A stretch of 64,000 nucleotides of DNA from Kordia algicida OT-1 (GTDB taxonomy: Bacteria > Bacteroidota > Bacteroidia > Flavobacteriales > Flavobacteriaceae): contig NZ_DS544873.1 of the NCBI RefSeq assembly GCF_000154725.1, positions 1,154,758 to 1,218,757 of the forward strand, given 5' to 3'. Positions 16,147 to 26,144 of the stretch are shown piece by piece. Within the stretch, counting starts at the first letter, position 1. Each line of letters begins with the position of its first letter. A model generated the notes under the pieces. That model did no database searches and had not been told where the DNA came from. It saw nothing but the letters and a program-made list of their open reading frames with translations. Position numbers and translations under genes: made by a program.

Positions 16147-17079
16147 TTAGTTGTTTTTGGGTGGTGGTGATAGTTGTCCTTCGTTAAAGGTTAAACTCTC
16201 ATTTTCTTCATCAGAAGAAGTTTCTTTAGTATAAAAGTTATTTTGTGTAAATGACTGTAGCGTAACTTTCTTTGTATTTATAATTGACTGCTTTTGATTG
16301 CTTGCAACCAAAAACACTGTTTGCGCATTGGATTTCAATTCCAAATCAGCATTCGTATCATATACACCAAAAAAGACATCGATTCCCGTAATTTTTAAAT
16401 CGAATTCATTAGACCTTTTCTGAATGTAGCTCATATAACATTTGATTTCATCCAAAGAATACCAAACCGCTTTGGTATAAAATTCTTTAGCTACTTTAGA
16501 TGCAAATGGTTGAATATATTGCATTTCAAACCTATTAAATAATATACTTGCTTCATTAAATGATATATAGCCATCTGTAGAAAGTATCAAGTTTTCATCA
16601 TTTATTGAACTTTCTCTTACATGTACAGTTTTTTGAATATGCTTAAAAGTTAAAAACTGTCCATTTTCTATGGTAAACGATTCTTGATAATCTAACTTGG
16701 CATTTCTTGTAGAAGGCATTAAAAATGTAGTTCTATTTCCCTCATTACTAACACCAAAAATAAAATTAACACCTGTAATAGGGATGTTTCTAGCAATAGC
16801 AATTGCTTCCAAATGTTCTATATAATCTGTTAGTTTGGCTAAACCAAAATGAATGGCTTTGTCTTTAAAAGAGATTTTCTCTTTTCCAATCTTGGAAAGG
16901 CGAGTGTTGTGATCGTTTTGGAAAAGTACAGCAGCGTCAGCATTGGAAATAATTTTTTCAGGTATTTCAATTGCGGTGTCAAGTTGCTGTTCTTCGTCTT
17001 GATGATTTGTTTCACAACTTAGGAAGAATGTCATACACACCAATCCTAGAGAAACAAATGAAAACATTTTTTTCTTCAT
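16147..17079 (-). CDS. Lipoprotein with two repeat modules and LSPPP tail
   Basis: A 310-residue lipoprotein: signal peptide with lipobox (CMTFFLSC). The first module (about residues 45-125) contains 'ISNADAAVLFQND', 'KAIHFGLAKLTDYIEHLE', 'ITGVNFIFG' and 'TTFLMPS'; the second (about 170-260) contains 'ISFNEASILFNRF', 'KAVWYSLDEIKCYMSYI', 'ITGIDVFFGVYDT' and 'TVFLVAS'. The tail is SLTFNEGQLSPPPKNN. It is a close paralogue of the protein at 17358-18281. The function is unknown; a structural or ligand-binding role at the outer membrane is a guess. Confidence 0.75.
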   Translation of the reverse strand: MKKKMFSFVSLGLVCMTFFLSCETNHQDEEQQLDTAIEIPEKIISNADAAVLFQNDHNTRLSKIGKEKISFKDKAIHFGLAKLTDYIEHLEAIAIARNIPITGVNFIFGVSNEGNRTTFLMPSTRNAKLDYQESFTIENGQFLTFKHIQKTVHVRESSINDENLILSTDGYISFNEASILFNRFEMQYIQPFASKVAKEFYTKAVWYSLDEIKCYMSYIQKRSNEFDLKITGIDVFFGVYDTNADLELKSNAQTVFLVASNQKQSIINTKKVTLQSFTQNNFYTKETSSDEENESLTFNEGQLSPPPKNN

Positions 17080-17319
17080 CTTTTTAGTTTTACGTTTTTT
17101 AAATAATTGAACTTTAATTACGGCTAATCAATTGTATAAGTTCAAGAACAATGTGAGCGCATCATACTAAAAATGCAACATTGTATTCTTTAAAATTCGC
17201 GACTTGGAGTGTAATTACAATTTTAAAAGTAAGAAAAAGATGCTTTCAAAGAATGGAAGTTGTATGACTGTCATTCTTTTATGTATAACTGTCAGTTTTA
17301 CTAAAAAAATGTTAAAAAA

Positions 17320-17346
17320 TAAACCGATAAGTTTACTCATCGGTTA
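17320..17346 (-). terminator. Hairpin terminator
   Basis: AACCGAT and ATCGGTT pair around a 10-base loop with T-rich sequence following on the minus strand. It sits just after the stop of the gene at 17358-18281. Confidence 0.7.
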
Positions 17347-17357
17347 TTTATTCGTTA

Positions 17358-18281
17358 TCAATCCTTTTTTGGAGGCGGTGGAGAAAGGTGTCCAAAATTA
17401 TAAGCTAAACTCCCTTCATCATTTTCTTTAGCCAAAAAGTCTTCTTGAGTCAAACGCTGCAATGTTTTTCCAGAAACATTCACAATAGTTTGATGTTGCG
17501 TGCTTGCTGTCAGAAATACCGTTTGTGTATTTGATTTTAATTCTAAACTTGCATCAGTATCATACACGCCAAAAAATACATCAATTCCTGTAATGGCTAA
17601 ATTATGTTTATTAGATTTTTTCTTTAGATAATTGATATAGTCTGTGAATTCGTCTAACGAATACCAAACCGCTTTGGTGTAATAGTTTTTGGTTACTTTC
17701 TTTGCAAATGGTTCAATATATTGTGTTTGATAGTTGTTAAACATTACAACTGCTTCATTGTATGAAAGATATCCATTTGGAGAAAGTACTAAATCTTCGT
17801 TGTTTTGCGAATTTTTTTGTGGATTTAATGATGTAACTACATGCTTGAATGTTAGAAATTGTCCATTTTCAATCGTAAATGATTCTTGATAATCTAAGTT
17901 AGCATTTCGGGTAGAAGGCATTAAGAAAACCGTTCTTTTTCCATCAGCATCAGCTCCAAATACAAAACTTGCTCCTGTGATTGGAATGTTTTTAGAAGTC
18001 GCTAATCTTTCTAATCGGTTAATGTATGCTTCTAAGGTTGCCAAATCAAAATGAATGGCTTTGTCTTCAAAACGTGTGGTTGACTTCCCAATTTGCGACA
18101 AACGTGTATTTTGATCGTTCTTAAATAATGTTGCAGCTTGCGCGTTAGAAATAATTTTTTCAGGCGTTTCTAGAGCAGTTTCTAGTTGTTCTTCTGCTGC
18201 TTGATTTTTAGTTTCGCAACTAAGGAAAAATGTAGCACATACAAGTCCCAAAGAAGCAAATGAAATGATTCTTTTCTTCAT
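17358..18281 (-). CDS. Lipoprotein with two repeat modules and LSPPP tail, paralogue
   Basis: A 307-residue lipoprotein (lipobox ATFFLSC) closely related to the protein at 16147-17079 over its whole length. Module 1 includes 'ISNAQAATLFKND' and 'ITGASFVFGADADGK'; module 2 includes 'LSYNEAVVMFNNY', 'KAVWYSLDEFTDYINYL' and 'ITGIDVFFGVYDTDA'. The tail is SLAYNFGHLSPPPPKKD. Both lipoproteins have separate upstream regions of about 280 bases or less, and this copy has its own terminator, so they may be separately expressed. Confidence 0.75.
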   Translation of the reverse strand: MKKRIISFASLGLVCATFFLSCETKNQAAEEQLETALETPEKIISNAQAATLFKNDQNTRLSQIGKSTTRFEDKAIHFDLATLEAYINRLERLATSKNIPITGASFVFGADADGKRTVFLMPSTRNANLDYQESFTIENGQFLTFKHVVTSLNPQKNSQNNEDLVLSPNGYLSYNEAVVMFNNYQTQYIEPFAKKVTKNYYTKAVWYSLDEFTDYINYLKKKSNKHNLAITGIDVFFGVYDTDASLELKSNTQTVFLTASTQHQTIVNVSGKTLQRLTQEDFLAKENDEGSLAYNFGHLSPPPPKKD

Positions 18282-18470
18282 GAGTATAAAGTGTTTGATT
18301 ATTAAATAAAAAAACGCACGTTTTGTATGTAATTACTTTATAAATGTAAGAAAATAAAAATTAGAAAAACAAGAATAATGTATAAGCGTGAAATTTGATG
18401 TATAAGCGTCGTGTTTTTGAAATTTTGAATGTTAGATGTTGAATTTTGAATTGATTTTTTACTTTTTAAG

Positions 18471-18533
18471 AGCCAAGAGCCAAGAGCCAAGAGCCAAGAG
18501 CCAAGAGCCAAGAACCAAGAGTCAAGAGCTAAG
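18471..18533. repeat. Tandem 7-mer repeat (AGCCAAG)9
   Basis: Nine head-to-tail heptamers; the first six are perfect AGCCAAG and the last three each have one change (AACCAAG, AGTCAAG, AGCTAAG). The repeat lies between a lipoprotein gene and msrA. Any open frame through it encodes only a repetitive Leu/Gly/Ser/Trp string and looks spurious. Confidence 0.9.
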
Positions 18534-18656
18534 AAAACGTTTGTCAAATTACAAAGAAAGTAGTTTTGACAAACGTTCGTATAGTAATGTAAAGCTTTAG
18601 AATAATTTAATTTTTCAATCATTCAATCATTCAATTATTGAATCAGCAAACCAATG

Positions 18657-19316
18657 CTAGTGTGCTTCTTTTTTTAATAATTCAGGGAATTTTTTTTGAA
18701 AACGCTTCAATCTCGGAATGGAAACATTTCTAATATATCCGTTGTTTGGATGTTTTGCTTCGTAATCTTGATGATACGCTTCGGCATCGTAAAAAGCCGT
18801 GTATTTGGTAACTTCCGTAGTAATTTCGCCAGAAAACACCTTGTCTTTTTTTAATTTATTGATATAAGTTTCAACGACTTGCTTTTCTTTTGCATTCTTG
18901 TAGAATATTGCCGAACGATATTGTCTTCCAGCATCCGGACCTTGTCTGTTTAACGTAGTTGGATCGTGTGAACCAAAAAATACTTTAACCAATGTTTTGT
19001 ATGAAACCACTTTTGGATCGTAATATACTTTTACCGCTTCTGCATGATCTGTTTTTCCAGCACTTACCAATTGATAGTTGGCTGTTTCCGCTTTTCCGCC
19101 TGCATACCCAGAAACGACTTCTTTGACACCTTTTACACTTTCAAAAATCGCTTCAACACACCAAAAACAACCACTTGCAAAATAGGCCGTTTCGTACTTG
19201 TCTAATTGTTCTTGTGTTAATGTTTCTTTATGTAAAGTTTTTTTAGTTGCTGTATTTGAGTTACAACTAATCGTAAAAAATACAATGGTTAATAATGTGA
19301 TATAAATAGATTTCAT
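18657..19316 (-). CDS. msrA: Peptide-methionine (S)-S-oxide reductase, lipoprotein form
   Basis: A 219-residue MsrA. The signature GCFWCVEA places the catalytic Cys at residue 50, with GYAGGKAETANY, GHDPTTLNRQGPDAGRQYRS and YHQDYEAKHP further on. A signal sequence with lipobox (FFTISC18) indicates export and lipid attachment, so it would repair oxidised methionines in periplasmic or outer-membrane proteins rather than in the cytosol. It needs a periplasmic thiol donor; the TlpA-like protein at 8917-10110 is one conceivable source, but this is speculative. Confidence 0.93.
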   Translation of the reverse strand: MKSIYITLLTIVFFTISCNSNTATKKTLHKETLTQEQLDKYETAYFASGCFWCVEAIFESVKGVKEVVSGYAGGKAETANYQLVSAGKTDHAEAVKVYYDPKVVSYKTLVKVFFGSHDPTTLNRQGPDAGRQYRSAIFYKNAKEKQVVETYINKLKKDKVFSGEITTEVTKYTAFYDAEAYHQDYEAKHPNNGYIRNVSIPRLKRFQKKFPELLKKEAH

Positions 19317-19538
19317 TTGTTGTTTTTTATTTCAGTCGAAAGCGAACGAAAAACTTACGTTTTGGACATAATTAACTGAAGATTTAGTTTCTTTTTCAAT
19401 TTTACAAAGATACGAATCGAAAAAGTGTCTTTTCTTAAAGAAAGATTAAATCGTTTTTGATGAATTCAAATGTTAAGGGTTTTTTCTGAAGCTATTTTGA
19501 ATGTAATTTGTTTTAGTTGTGAAATCCTTCTAAAATTA

Positions 19539-19577
19539 TAAAACGACTGTCTTTCCGAAGAAAAACAATCGTTTTAA
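19539..19577 (-). terminator. Hairpin terminator
   Basis: AAAACGA and TCGTTTT, with additional pairing CTGT/ACAA-like bases inside, form a stem around a purine-rich loop just downstream of the minus-strand gene at 19615-19965. Confidence 0.5.
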
Positions 19578-19614
19578 TAGTTAACTAACTGGCTTTTTGA
19601 TTGATGAAGTCTGC

Positions 19615-19965
19615 TTATTGTCTTTCAACTAATTTTTTTGTTAAGAAAAAACCTGTGAATAATGAAATTCCACCAACCAAGAAAATTGTTCCAGGAAATG
19701 CAACTTCTTCAGGCAAACCAAAAGTAGTATGCATCATGTTTCCGATGAAAATTCCCAATCCAATTCCCATCGTTAAAACAGCAAGATTTAATACTAGCAC
19801 TTTCCACGTAGGTGTTAGTGATTTTTTTGAATTAAAAAAGATAGATGCGTCCGCACCTTTTTCAATCAATGCCAAACGTTCTTTGTTTCGAGAGGAAATA
19901 TACAAATAGTAAATTCCGAAAATGACTCCTAAAATTGCTGGCATGATAATTACTTCTGATCCCAT
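19615..19965 (-). CDS. Small membrane protein, DUF6249-like
   Basis: A 116-residue protein with three hydrophobic segments: near the N-terminus (IMPAILGVIFGIYYLYI), in the middle (VLVLNLAVLTMGIGLGIFIG) and near the C-terminus (GTIFLVGGISLFTGFFLT). The sequence 'SSRNKERLALIEKGADASIF' after the first helix is typical of the DUF6249 family of Bacteroidota. In many genomes such proteins are encoded next to ECF sigma operons, as here (sigma gene at 20309, divergent). Function unknown. Confidence 0.7.
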   Translation of the reverse strand: MGSEVIIMPAILGVIFGIYYLYISSRNKERLALIEKGADASIFFNSKKSLTPTWKVLVLNLAVLTMGIGLGIFIGNMMHTTFGLPEEVAFPGTIFLVGGISLFTGFFLTKKLVERQ

Positions 19966-20308
19966 AATAAATATTTTTAAGTTTAGTTTTTATGTATTTG
20001 CCCATTATGACGAACGGTTTTTTGTTTTGGTTACAGATTTTTTCATTTTTTTTTAAAGCTAGGTTTTTGGTATTGGGTTTTGGGTTAATTCAAAGTATTA
20101 TTTGAAGTTCTTAAAATGAATCTATAAGAAAAAGCAAGTTGTGAGTGAGTTTAAAAAGTTTAAAAATTTATACTTTGAAGAAAAACTCAGAAAAAAATAA
20201 TTGAGAACTAGGAACCAAAAAGCAAAGCGAAAAGACTTAAAATCTAAAACCTGAAAAAAACTTCTCAAATCTGTAACCATTTGGTGAAAGTGATCGTCTT
20301 AACAACAA
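19966..20308. other. Intergenic region between divergent genes
   Basis: These 343 bases lie between the DUF6249-like gene and the third ECF sigma gene and must hold both promoters. I see low-complexity T-rich stretches and short 'TTTTGGTATTGGGTTTTGGG' type repeats but no gene and no clear -7 box. Confidence 0.4.
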
Positions 20309-20893
20309 ATGACTCAAAACACTGACCAAGATTATATTGAACAGATTCGCGCTGGAAATGTAAATGCCTACGCTATGCTTGTTACAAAATACAAAGCTAT
20401 GACGTTTACATTGGCGTTTCGTGTGGTTGGTAATAAGGAAGATGCAGAGGAAGTAGCACAAGACACGTTTGTCAAAGCTTATAAAGCATTAGATAGTTTT
20501 AAAGGAACATCAAAATTTTCCACATGGCTGTACAGAATCGTGTATAATACCAGTTTAGACTATATCAAAAAGAATAAAAGAGTCGTTTTGTCAGAACATA
20601 TTGATGAGATTAATGAATCTGATATCGGAACTATGCAAGACGCAATGAGTTATTTGGAAGCCAAAGAGAAAAAGCAAATGATTGAAAACGCTTTGCTCAA
20701 ATTACCTGAAGAAGAACGCGTATTGTTAACGTTGTTTTATTTTGAAGAATTATCACTGAAAGAAATCTCAGAAATTGTTAAAATATCGTATGATAATGTA
20801 AAAATCAAGCTGCATCGCAGTCGAAAAAAGCTATATCATATTTTAAAAAATGTCGTAGAACCTATATATTTGAATCATGGAGGAAGAAAATAA
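20309..20893 (+). CDS. ECF-type RNA polymerase sigma factor (third)
   Basis: A 194-residue sigma-70 family protein, RpoE-like: region 2 has NKEDAEEVAQDTFVKAYKAL and FKGTSKFSTWLYRIVYNTSL, region 4 has LPEEERVLLTLFYFEELSL, then KEISEIVKISYDNVKIKL and HRSRKKL. It is only distantly related to the two cassette sigma factors (FSTWLYRI instead of FGAWLK). Its 3' end overlaps the following small membrane protein gene by 17 bases, the usual arrangement of a sigma/anti-sigma pair. Confidence 0.9.
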   Translation: MTQNTDQDYIEQIRAGNVNAYAMLVTKYKAMTFTLAFRVVGNKEDAEEVAQDTFVKAYKALDSFKGTSKFSTWLYRIVYNTSLDYIKKNKRVVLSEHIDEINESDIGTMQDAMSYLEAKEKKQMIENALLKLPEEERVLLTLFYFEELSLKEISEIVKISYDNVKIKLHRSRKKLYHILKNVVEPIYLNHGGRK

Positions 20894-21269
20894 ACAATTA
20901 GATCAGTTTACAAAAGAGATCATTCAGGAAGCTGGATTGACAAATCCTTCCGTAGATTTTTTAGCGAATGTCATGGCAGAAATTGCTCCTGAAAAAGCTT
21001 CTGAAAAAGTTTACAAACCGCTAATTTCTAAAGTTGGCTGGATGCTTATTAGTTCGTTATTATTAGTATTTTCCTTTGTGTTGACGCGTTTTTCGCTTGG
21101 TTTTTCAATTTTGGGCGATTGGGATTTATCTAGTTTATTCGTTAAAAAATATGACATCACGTTTTCTATTCCAGATACGTATGTGTATTGTTCAGTATTT
21201 TTGCTAATCTTTGTCATCATACAAATAAAAATGATCGGAAAGCAATTTGATAAAAGCTTAAGAGAGTAA
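20877..21269 (+). CDS. Small membrane protein, probable anti-sigma partner
   Basis: A 130-residue protein: a cytoplasmic N-terminus of about 50 residues (IIQEAGLTNPSVDFLANVM) and two membrane helices (WMLISSLLLVFSFVLTRF and VYCSVFLLIFVIIQIKM). Overlap with the ECF sigma gene suggests it binds or controls that sigma factor. It lacks a recognisable anti-sigma zinc motif, so the assignment rests on context and topology. Confidence 0.68.
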   Translation: MEEENKQLDQFTKEIIQEAGLTNPSVDFLANVMAEIAPEKASEKVYKPLISKVGWMLISSLLLVFSFVLTRFSLGFSILGDWDLSSLFVKKYDITFSIPDTYVYCSVFLLIFVIIQIKMIGKQFDKSLRE

Positions 21270-21271
21270 TT

Positions 21272-22555
21272 TTAAATCGTAATTGCTTTTGAAGTCACAA
21301 ATTTTCTTTCCACAAAAGAAAAATAAATAGTCGCTAAAAAACTGGCTACAAAATACATTCCCATTACCATATTTCCATAATAAAAATAGCTATTGAGCCC
21401 AAACCAATCCTTGAAGAAAAGAATTGCAAAAAGCCCCAATGTTAGTTTTACAAGCTCAAAAACGATCGTGTATTTGTATGTATCTAATAAACTTGTATAG
21501 CTGTAAATTCCGATAAATACGATTGCTCCGTAGAGTAATATCATAGGAAATCCGCCTGTTTCTAGAATATTTCCAAAATTATAAAACAGAAAAAGCATCA
21601 AAAATATCGTTATTATCATTTGTATGATTGACCAAATTTGTAGCGAAATTGAGGTCTCTGTGTTGTATTTTTCAAATTGGTACACATTTTCAATGATGGT
21701 AACAGGGTATTTTTTACTCACATCTTTCGGTCGCCAACCTGTAGGCATAAACCAAATTCGTAATTTATCATAATAACTATTTGTACGCCAAGCATCTTTG
21801 ATAAGTCGCCATAAATGTTGAAAATTTATCAGAATAGGATTCCATGTAGCCGCAGGTTTTAGTACACCGAATACAGGTGGAACTTCGTCTAATTCTTCTT
21901 GAAACGTTCCAAAAATACGATCCCACACGCAAAAAACCGCCGCTAAGTTTTTATCAATATACTCAGGATTGATCGCATGATGTACTCTGTGTTGTGAAGG
22001 TGTGACAATGATATATTCTAAAAAACCAAGTTTGCCAATGTGTTTGGTATGATACCAAAACTGTGCAAATAAATGAATTGGAGATAAAATTGCAATAATT
22101 TTAAAAGGAATTCCAATCAACGCCGCAGGAATTAACAGTAAAGGAAAATATCCTAAAATGTTAGAGATAGATTGTCGTAAAGCACACGCCAAATTAAATT
22201 CTTCACTACTATGATGAATGACATGCTGATTCCAAAAGAAATTAATTTTATGACTTAACCTGTGATTCCAGTAACTGGCAAAATCAATCGCAATAAAGGC
22301 TAGGAGATAAGCATACCAAGTTTCTGATACGTTAAAGAGAGCTAAGTTTTCTACTAAAAAAGGATAAGAAATTAAGATGACAGCTAAACCTAACGAATCT
22401 TTTATAATACTCGTTAATCCTGAGCTAATACTCGAAACAGTATCATTTACATTGTGCGTTTGGTTTTTGACAAAATATCCATAGGCAATTTCGACGATTA
22501 CCAAAATAGAAAAAAAAGGAATGGCATAAAGTAGTGCATTGGCGTAGGCTTCCAT
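21272..22555 (-). CDS. Sterol desaturase/fatty acid hydroxylase family membrane di-iron enzyme
   Basis: A 427-residue membrane protein with the three histidine clusters of the family: HRLSH and HVIHHSSEEFN (around residues 98-120) and HRVHHAINPEY (around 180). These ligate two irons used for O2-dependent hydroxylation or desaturation of lipids. The C-terminal third adds further membrane helices not needed for catalysis. Family members act on sterols, fatty acids, carotenoids or alkylglycerols; the bacterial substrate cannot be deduced. It is convergent with the sigma/anti-sigma pair, separated by two bases. Confidence 0.88.
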   Translation of the reverse strand: MEAYANALLYAIPFFSILVIVEIAYGYFVKNQTHNVNDTVSSISSGLTSIIKDSLGLAVILISYPFLVENLALFNVSETWYAYLLAFIAIDFASYWNHRLSHKINFFWNQHVIHHSSEEFNLACALRQSISNILGYFPLLLIPAALIGIPFKIIAILSPIHLFAQFWYHTKHIGKLGFLEYIIVTPSQHRVHHAINPEYIDKNLAAVFCVWDRIFGTFQEELDEVPPVFGVLKPAATWNPILINFQHLWRLIKDAWRTNSYYDKLRIWFMPTGWRPKDVSKKYPVTIIENVYQFEKYNTETSISLQIWSIIQMIITIFLMLFLFYNFGNILETGGFPMILLYGAIVFIGIYSYTSLLDTYKYTIVFELVKLTLGLFAILFFKDWFGLNSYFYYGNMVMGMYFVASFLATIYFSFVERKFVTSKAITI

Positions 22556-22643
22556 GGCAATATGTTTTGTATAAAATTAAGATTTTTTTTCAAATTACAA
22601 TGCACGCATAATATAATAGTTTCCTTAGAATTGGTATCATATA

Positions 22644-22676
22644 CAAAAAACTCCCACGTTTCCATGAGAGTTTTTT
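22644..22676 (-). terminator. Terminator of secA, GAAA tetraloop
   Basis: On the minus strand ACTCTCATG-GAAA-CGTGGGAGT forms a complete 9-bp stem (two G-U pairs) followed by six T. It lies about 70 bases after the secA stop. Confidence 0.88.
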
Positions 22677-22730
22677 AATTTATTTCAAATCGTAGTACAC
22701 TTGCGCGAAGCCGAAGTGTGCTGTATTAGG

Positions 22731-22744
22731 CTGAGCCTGTCGAA
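22731..22744 (-). repeat. Short repeat TTCGACAGGCTCAG directly after the secA stop
   Basis: In the sense of secA the sequence TAG-T-TTCGACAGGCTCAGCC begins right at the stop codon. The same 15 bases follow the ppc stop codon at 45411-45425 in the same orientation relative to the gene. Confidence 0.6.
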
Positions 22745-22745
22745 A

Positions 22746-25700
22746 CTATTCTTCCACCAAAACCCATTGTCCTTTAGAAATCAACGGTTCTGCTTGTTTG
22801 TATTTTACAGTTTTATTTTCGCCAGTCATCACATTTTTAATGGTCACACGTTCGTTACGACCAATTTTCGGTCTGTCACGTACAATAGTTTCCGTTACTT
22901 GCGGACGTTGTCCACCTTGCGATTGTTGCATGGCAGCACGTTGCGCCGCTTCTTTTTCATCACTGTTTAATACTTCTTCTTTCGAAGTTGTATAATTGTC
23001 TTTTTTACGTTTTTGTTCACGAGCTTCTTGAACTTTATTAGGATTGTTATCGGCTAATTCTCCTTTGAATAAGAACGATAATATTTCACGATTTACTTTG
23101 TCAATTACTTCTTTAAATAATTCAAAAGCTTCAAATTTATAGATCAATAACGGATCTTTTTGCTCGTGAACGGCTAACTGAACCGATTGCTTCAATTCGT
23201 CCATTTTACGCAAGTGCGTTTTCCAAGCATCATCAATAATAGCTAGCGAAATATTCTTTTCAAAGTCGTTTACCAATTGCTTTCCTTGCGATTCGTACGC
23301 TTCTTTCAAATCACTAACAACGTTTAGTTCTTTCGTTCCATCCGTAAACTTCACTACAATACGTTCGTACTTATTTTCTGGATTTTCATATACTTGCTTG
23401 ATGACTGGATATACCATTTCGGCATTTTTCTCCATTTTTTCATTATAGCTTTTAAAAGCTGCCGTATATACTTTTCCAATAATTTCTTCTTCGGTCATTT
23501 TCCCAAATTGCTCCTCAGAGATTGGACTTGGAATAGAGAAGTAGCGAATTAATTCAAACTCAAAGTTTTTATAGTCGTTTGCGGCTTTATTTGTTTGTAT
23601 GATAATTTCGGCAGTGTCATACACCATATTCGAAATATCAACTTTTAAGCGTTCTCCGTGCAATGCATGACGACGACGTTTGTAAACCACTTCACGTTGT
23701 GCATTCATCACATCATCATATTCTAACAAACGTTTACGAATTCCGAAGTTATTTTCTTCTACTTTTTTCTGCGCACGTTCAATAGATTTGGTCATCATAG
23801 AATGCTGAATTACTTCACCTTCTTTGAGTCCCATTCTGTCCATCATTTTGGCAACTCTGTCAGAACCAAATAAACGCATTAAGTTATCTTCTAAAGAAAC
23901 ATAGAACTGCGAACTTCCTGGATCTCCTTGACGACCTGAACGACCGCGTAACTGTCTATCAACACGACGAGAATCGTGACGTTCTGTACCAATAATCGCC
24001 AATCCGCCAGCAGCTTTTACTTCATCACTCAATTTGATATCTGTACCACGACCAGCCATGTTTGTTGCAATGGTAACTTGTCCTGGACGACCAGCTTCCG
24101 CTACAATATCAGCTTCACGTTGGTGTAATTTCGCGTTTAATACGTTGTGCGGAATTTTTCGGATAGAAAGCATTCTTCCTAACAATTCTGAAATTTCAAC
24201 CGAAGTCGTACCAATTAATACAGGTCTTCCTTGTTTCGACAATTCAGTTACCTCATCAATAATGGCATTGTATTTTTCGCGTTTTGTTTTGTAGATTAAA
24301 TCTTCTTTGTCAATACGTGCAATAGGTCTGTTTGTTGGAATTTCTACAACATCTAGTTTGTAGATTTCCCATAATTCGCCCGCTTCCGTAATTGCTGTAC
24401 CTGTCATCCCTGATAGTTTACGGTACATTCTAAAGTAGTTTTGTAATGTTACCGTAGCAAAAGTTTGCGTTGCGTCTTCAATCTTTACATTTTCTTTGGC
24501 TTCAATGGCTTGGTGTAATCCGTCAGAATAACGACGTCCATCCATAATACGACCTGTTTGCTCGTCAACAATTTTTACTTTGTTGTCCATCACTACATAT
24601 TCTACATCTTTTTCAAAGAGTGTGTAGGCTTTTAGCAATTGACTTAATGTGTGAATGCGTTCACTTTTTACTTGAAATTCGCTAAATAATTGTTCTTTTA
24701 GCTCAACTTCTTTATCTTTTTCTAATCCTTGCGCTTCAATTTTGGCGATTTCTCCACCAATATCAGGCATTACAAAGAAATCTTTATCATTGCTTCCGCC
24801 AGATAAATATTCGATTCCTTTGTCTGTTAAATCAATTTGATTGTTTTTTTCTTCAATCACGAATAGTAATTCTGCATCAACTTTGTGCATTTCGCGATTG
24901 TTGTCTTGCATGTAAAAGTTCTCCGTTTTTTGAAGCAATTGTTTGATTCCTTCTTGACTTAAGAACTTGATTAACGCTTTATTTTTTGGTAAACCTCTGA
25001 AAACTCTTAGCAATAAGAATCCACCTTCTTTCGTGTCACCTTCTTTAATGAGTTTTTTAGCTTCTGCTAAAACACCAGTTAAGTATTGACGCTGTTTGCT
25101 TACTAAATCGGCAATTTTTGGTTTTAATTCGTTGAATTCGTGTAAATCTCCTTGCGGAATTGGTCCAGAAATAATCAACGGTGTACGTGCATCATCCACT
25201 AATACAGAATCGACCTCATCGACAATGGCGTAGTTGTGTGGACGTTGTACCAAATCGTTTGGCGAATGCGACATGTTATCACGTAAATAGTCAAAACCAA
25301 ACTCGTTATTGGTTCCATACGTAATATCGGCAGCATAGGCTTTTCTTCTTGCTTCTGAATTCGGTTGATGGTAATCAATACAATCAATCGTTAATCCGTG
25401 AAACTGAAAAATTGGTGCCATCCATGCGCTATCACGTTTTGCTAAGTAATCATTCACGGTTACTAAGTGCACTCCTTTTCCTGGCAATGCATTTAAGTAG
25501 ACAGAAAGTGTAGCAACTAAAGTTTTTCCTTCACCAGTTTGCATCTCAGCAATTTTTCCTTGGTGCATGGTAATACCACCAATTAACTGAACATCGTAGT
25601 GAATCATATCCCAAGTGACTTGCTTTCCAGCGGCATCCCAAGAGTTTTGCCAAATAGCGTTATCGCCATCAAGCGTTACATAATCGTGTATTCCAGACAA

Positions 25701-26117
25701 TTCTCTGTCATACGGAGTTGCCGTTACGTTTAATTCGGTATTATTTGTAAAGCGTTTTGCAGTTTCTTTCACAACGGCAAAAGCTTCTGGTAAAATTTCT
25801 AATAAGACAGCTTCTGAAATGTTGTATTCTTCATCTCTAAGTTTGTCAATTTCTTGATAGATATCTTCTTTACGTTCAATATCAGAAATTGTATCTGCTT
25901 CTTCTTGTAGGGAAATTATTTTATCGTTTACTTCTTTGCACGCTTCAGCAATGCGTGACTTAAATTGTGTTGTTTTGGCTCTCAACTCGTCAAGCGTCAA
26001 TTGTCCTAATTGTTGCTCGTGTTCCTTTATTTTAGTAACAAGTGGTTGGATGCCTTTAATGTCTTTTTTGGATTTATCTCCAACAAACATTTTCAACACA
26101 GAATTTAAAAAACTCAT
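22746..26117 (-). CDS. secA: Preprotein translocase ATPase SecA
   Basis: A 1123-residue SecA, the ATP-driven motor that pushes preproteins through SecYEG. Walker A is MQTGEGKT near residues 192-199, Walker B is [18 protein letters not shown], and [11 protein letters not shown] with [10 protein letters not shown] forms the helicase-like second domain. It is longer than the 901-residue E. coli enzyme: there is an extra helical segment of about 90 residues before Walker A and an insert in the preprotein-crosslinking region. The C-terminus ends [11 protein letters not shown] and lacks the CxCxSG...CH zinc motif that binds SecB in Proteobacteria. Confidence 0.97.
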   Translation of the reverse strand: MSFLNSVLKMFVGDKSKKDIKGIQPLVTKIKEHEQQLGQLTLDELRAKTTQFKSRIAEACKEVNDKIISLQEEADTISDIERKEDIYQEIDKLRDEEYNISEAVLLEILPEAFAVVKETAKRFTNNTELNVTATPYDRELSGIHDYVTLDGDNAIWQNSWDAAGKQVTWDMIHYDVQLIGGITMHQGKIAEMQTGEGKTLVATLSVYLNALPGKGVHLVTVNDYLAKRDSAWMAPIFQFHGLTIDCIDYHQPNSEARRKAYAADITYGTNNEFGFDYLRDNMSHSPNDLVQRPHNYAIVDEVDSVLVDDARTPLIISGPIPQGDLHEFNELKPKIADLVSKQRQYLTGVLAEAKKLIKEGDTKEGGFLLLRVFRGLPKNKALIKFLSQEGIKQLLQKTENFYMQDNNREMHKVDAELLFVIEEKNNQIDLTDKGIEYLSGGSNDKDFFVMPDIGGEIAKIEAQGLEKDKEVELKEQLFSEFQVKSERIHTLSQLLKAYTLFEKDVEYVVMDNKVKIVDEQTGRIMDGRRYSDGLHQAIEAKENVKIEDATQTFATVTLQNYFRMYRKLSGMTGTAITEAGELWEIYKLDVVEIPTNRPIARIDKEDLIYKTKREKYNAIIDEVTELSKQGRPVLIGTTSVEISELLGRMLSIRKIPHNVLNAKLHQREADIVAEAGRPGQVTIATNMAGRGTDIKLSDEVKAAGGLAIIGTERHDSRRVDRQLRGRSGRQGDPGSSQFYVSLEDNLMRLFGSDRVAKMMDRMGLKEGEVIQHSMMTKSIERAQKKVEENNFGIRKRLLEYDDVMNAQREVVYKRRRHALHGERLKVDISNMVYDTAEIIIQTNKAANDYKNFEFELIRYFSIPSPISEEQFGKMTEEEIIGKVYTAAFKSYNEKMEKNAEMVYPVIKQVYENPENKYERIVVKFTDGTKELNVVSDLKEAYESQGKQLVNDFEKNISLAIIDDAWKTHLRKMDELKQSVQLAVHEQKDPLLIYKFEAFELFKEVIDKVNREILSFLFKGELADNNPNKVQEAREQKRKKDNYTTSKEEVLNSDEKEAAQRAAMQQSQGGQRPQVTETIVRDRPKIGRNERVTIKNVMTGENKTVKYKQAEPLISKGQWVLVEE

Positions 26118-26144
26118 GGTTTATGTGGTTTTATATTAAACCAA

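Noticed and set aside
17204-17431. 75-residue plus-strand frame between the two lipoprotein genes
   Set aside because: It overlaps the end of the lipoprotein gene and the terminator on the other strand and has no protein-like features.
18338-18622. 94-residue open frame on the minus strand
   Set aside because: It runs through the AGCCAAG tandem repeat and codes for a repetitive Leu/Gly/Ser/Trp string; no start context or homology supports it.
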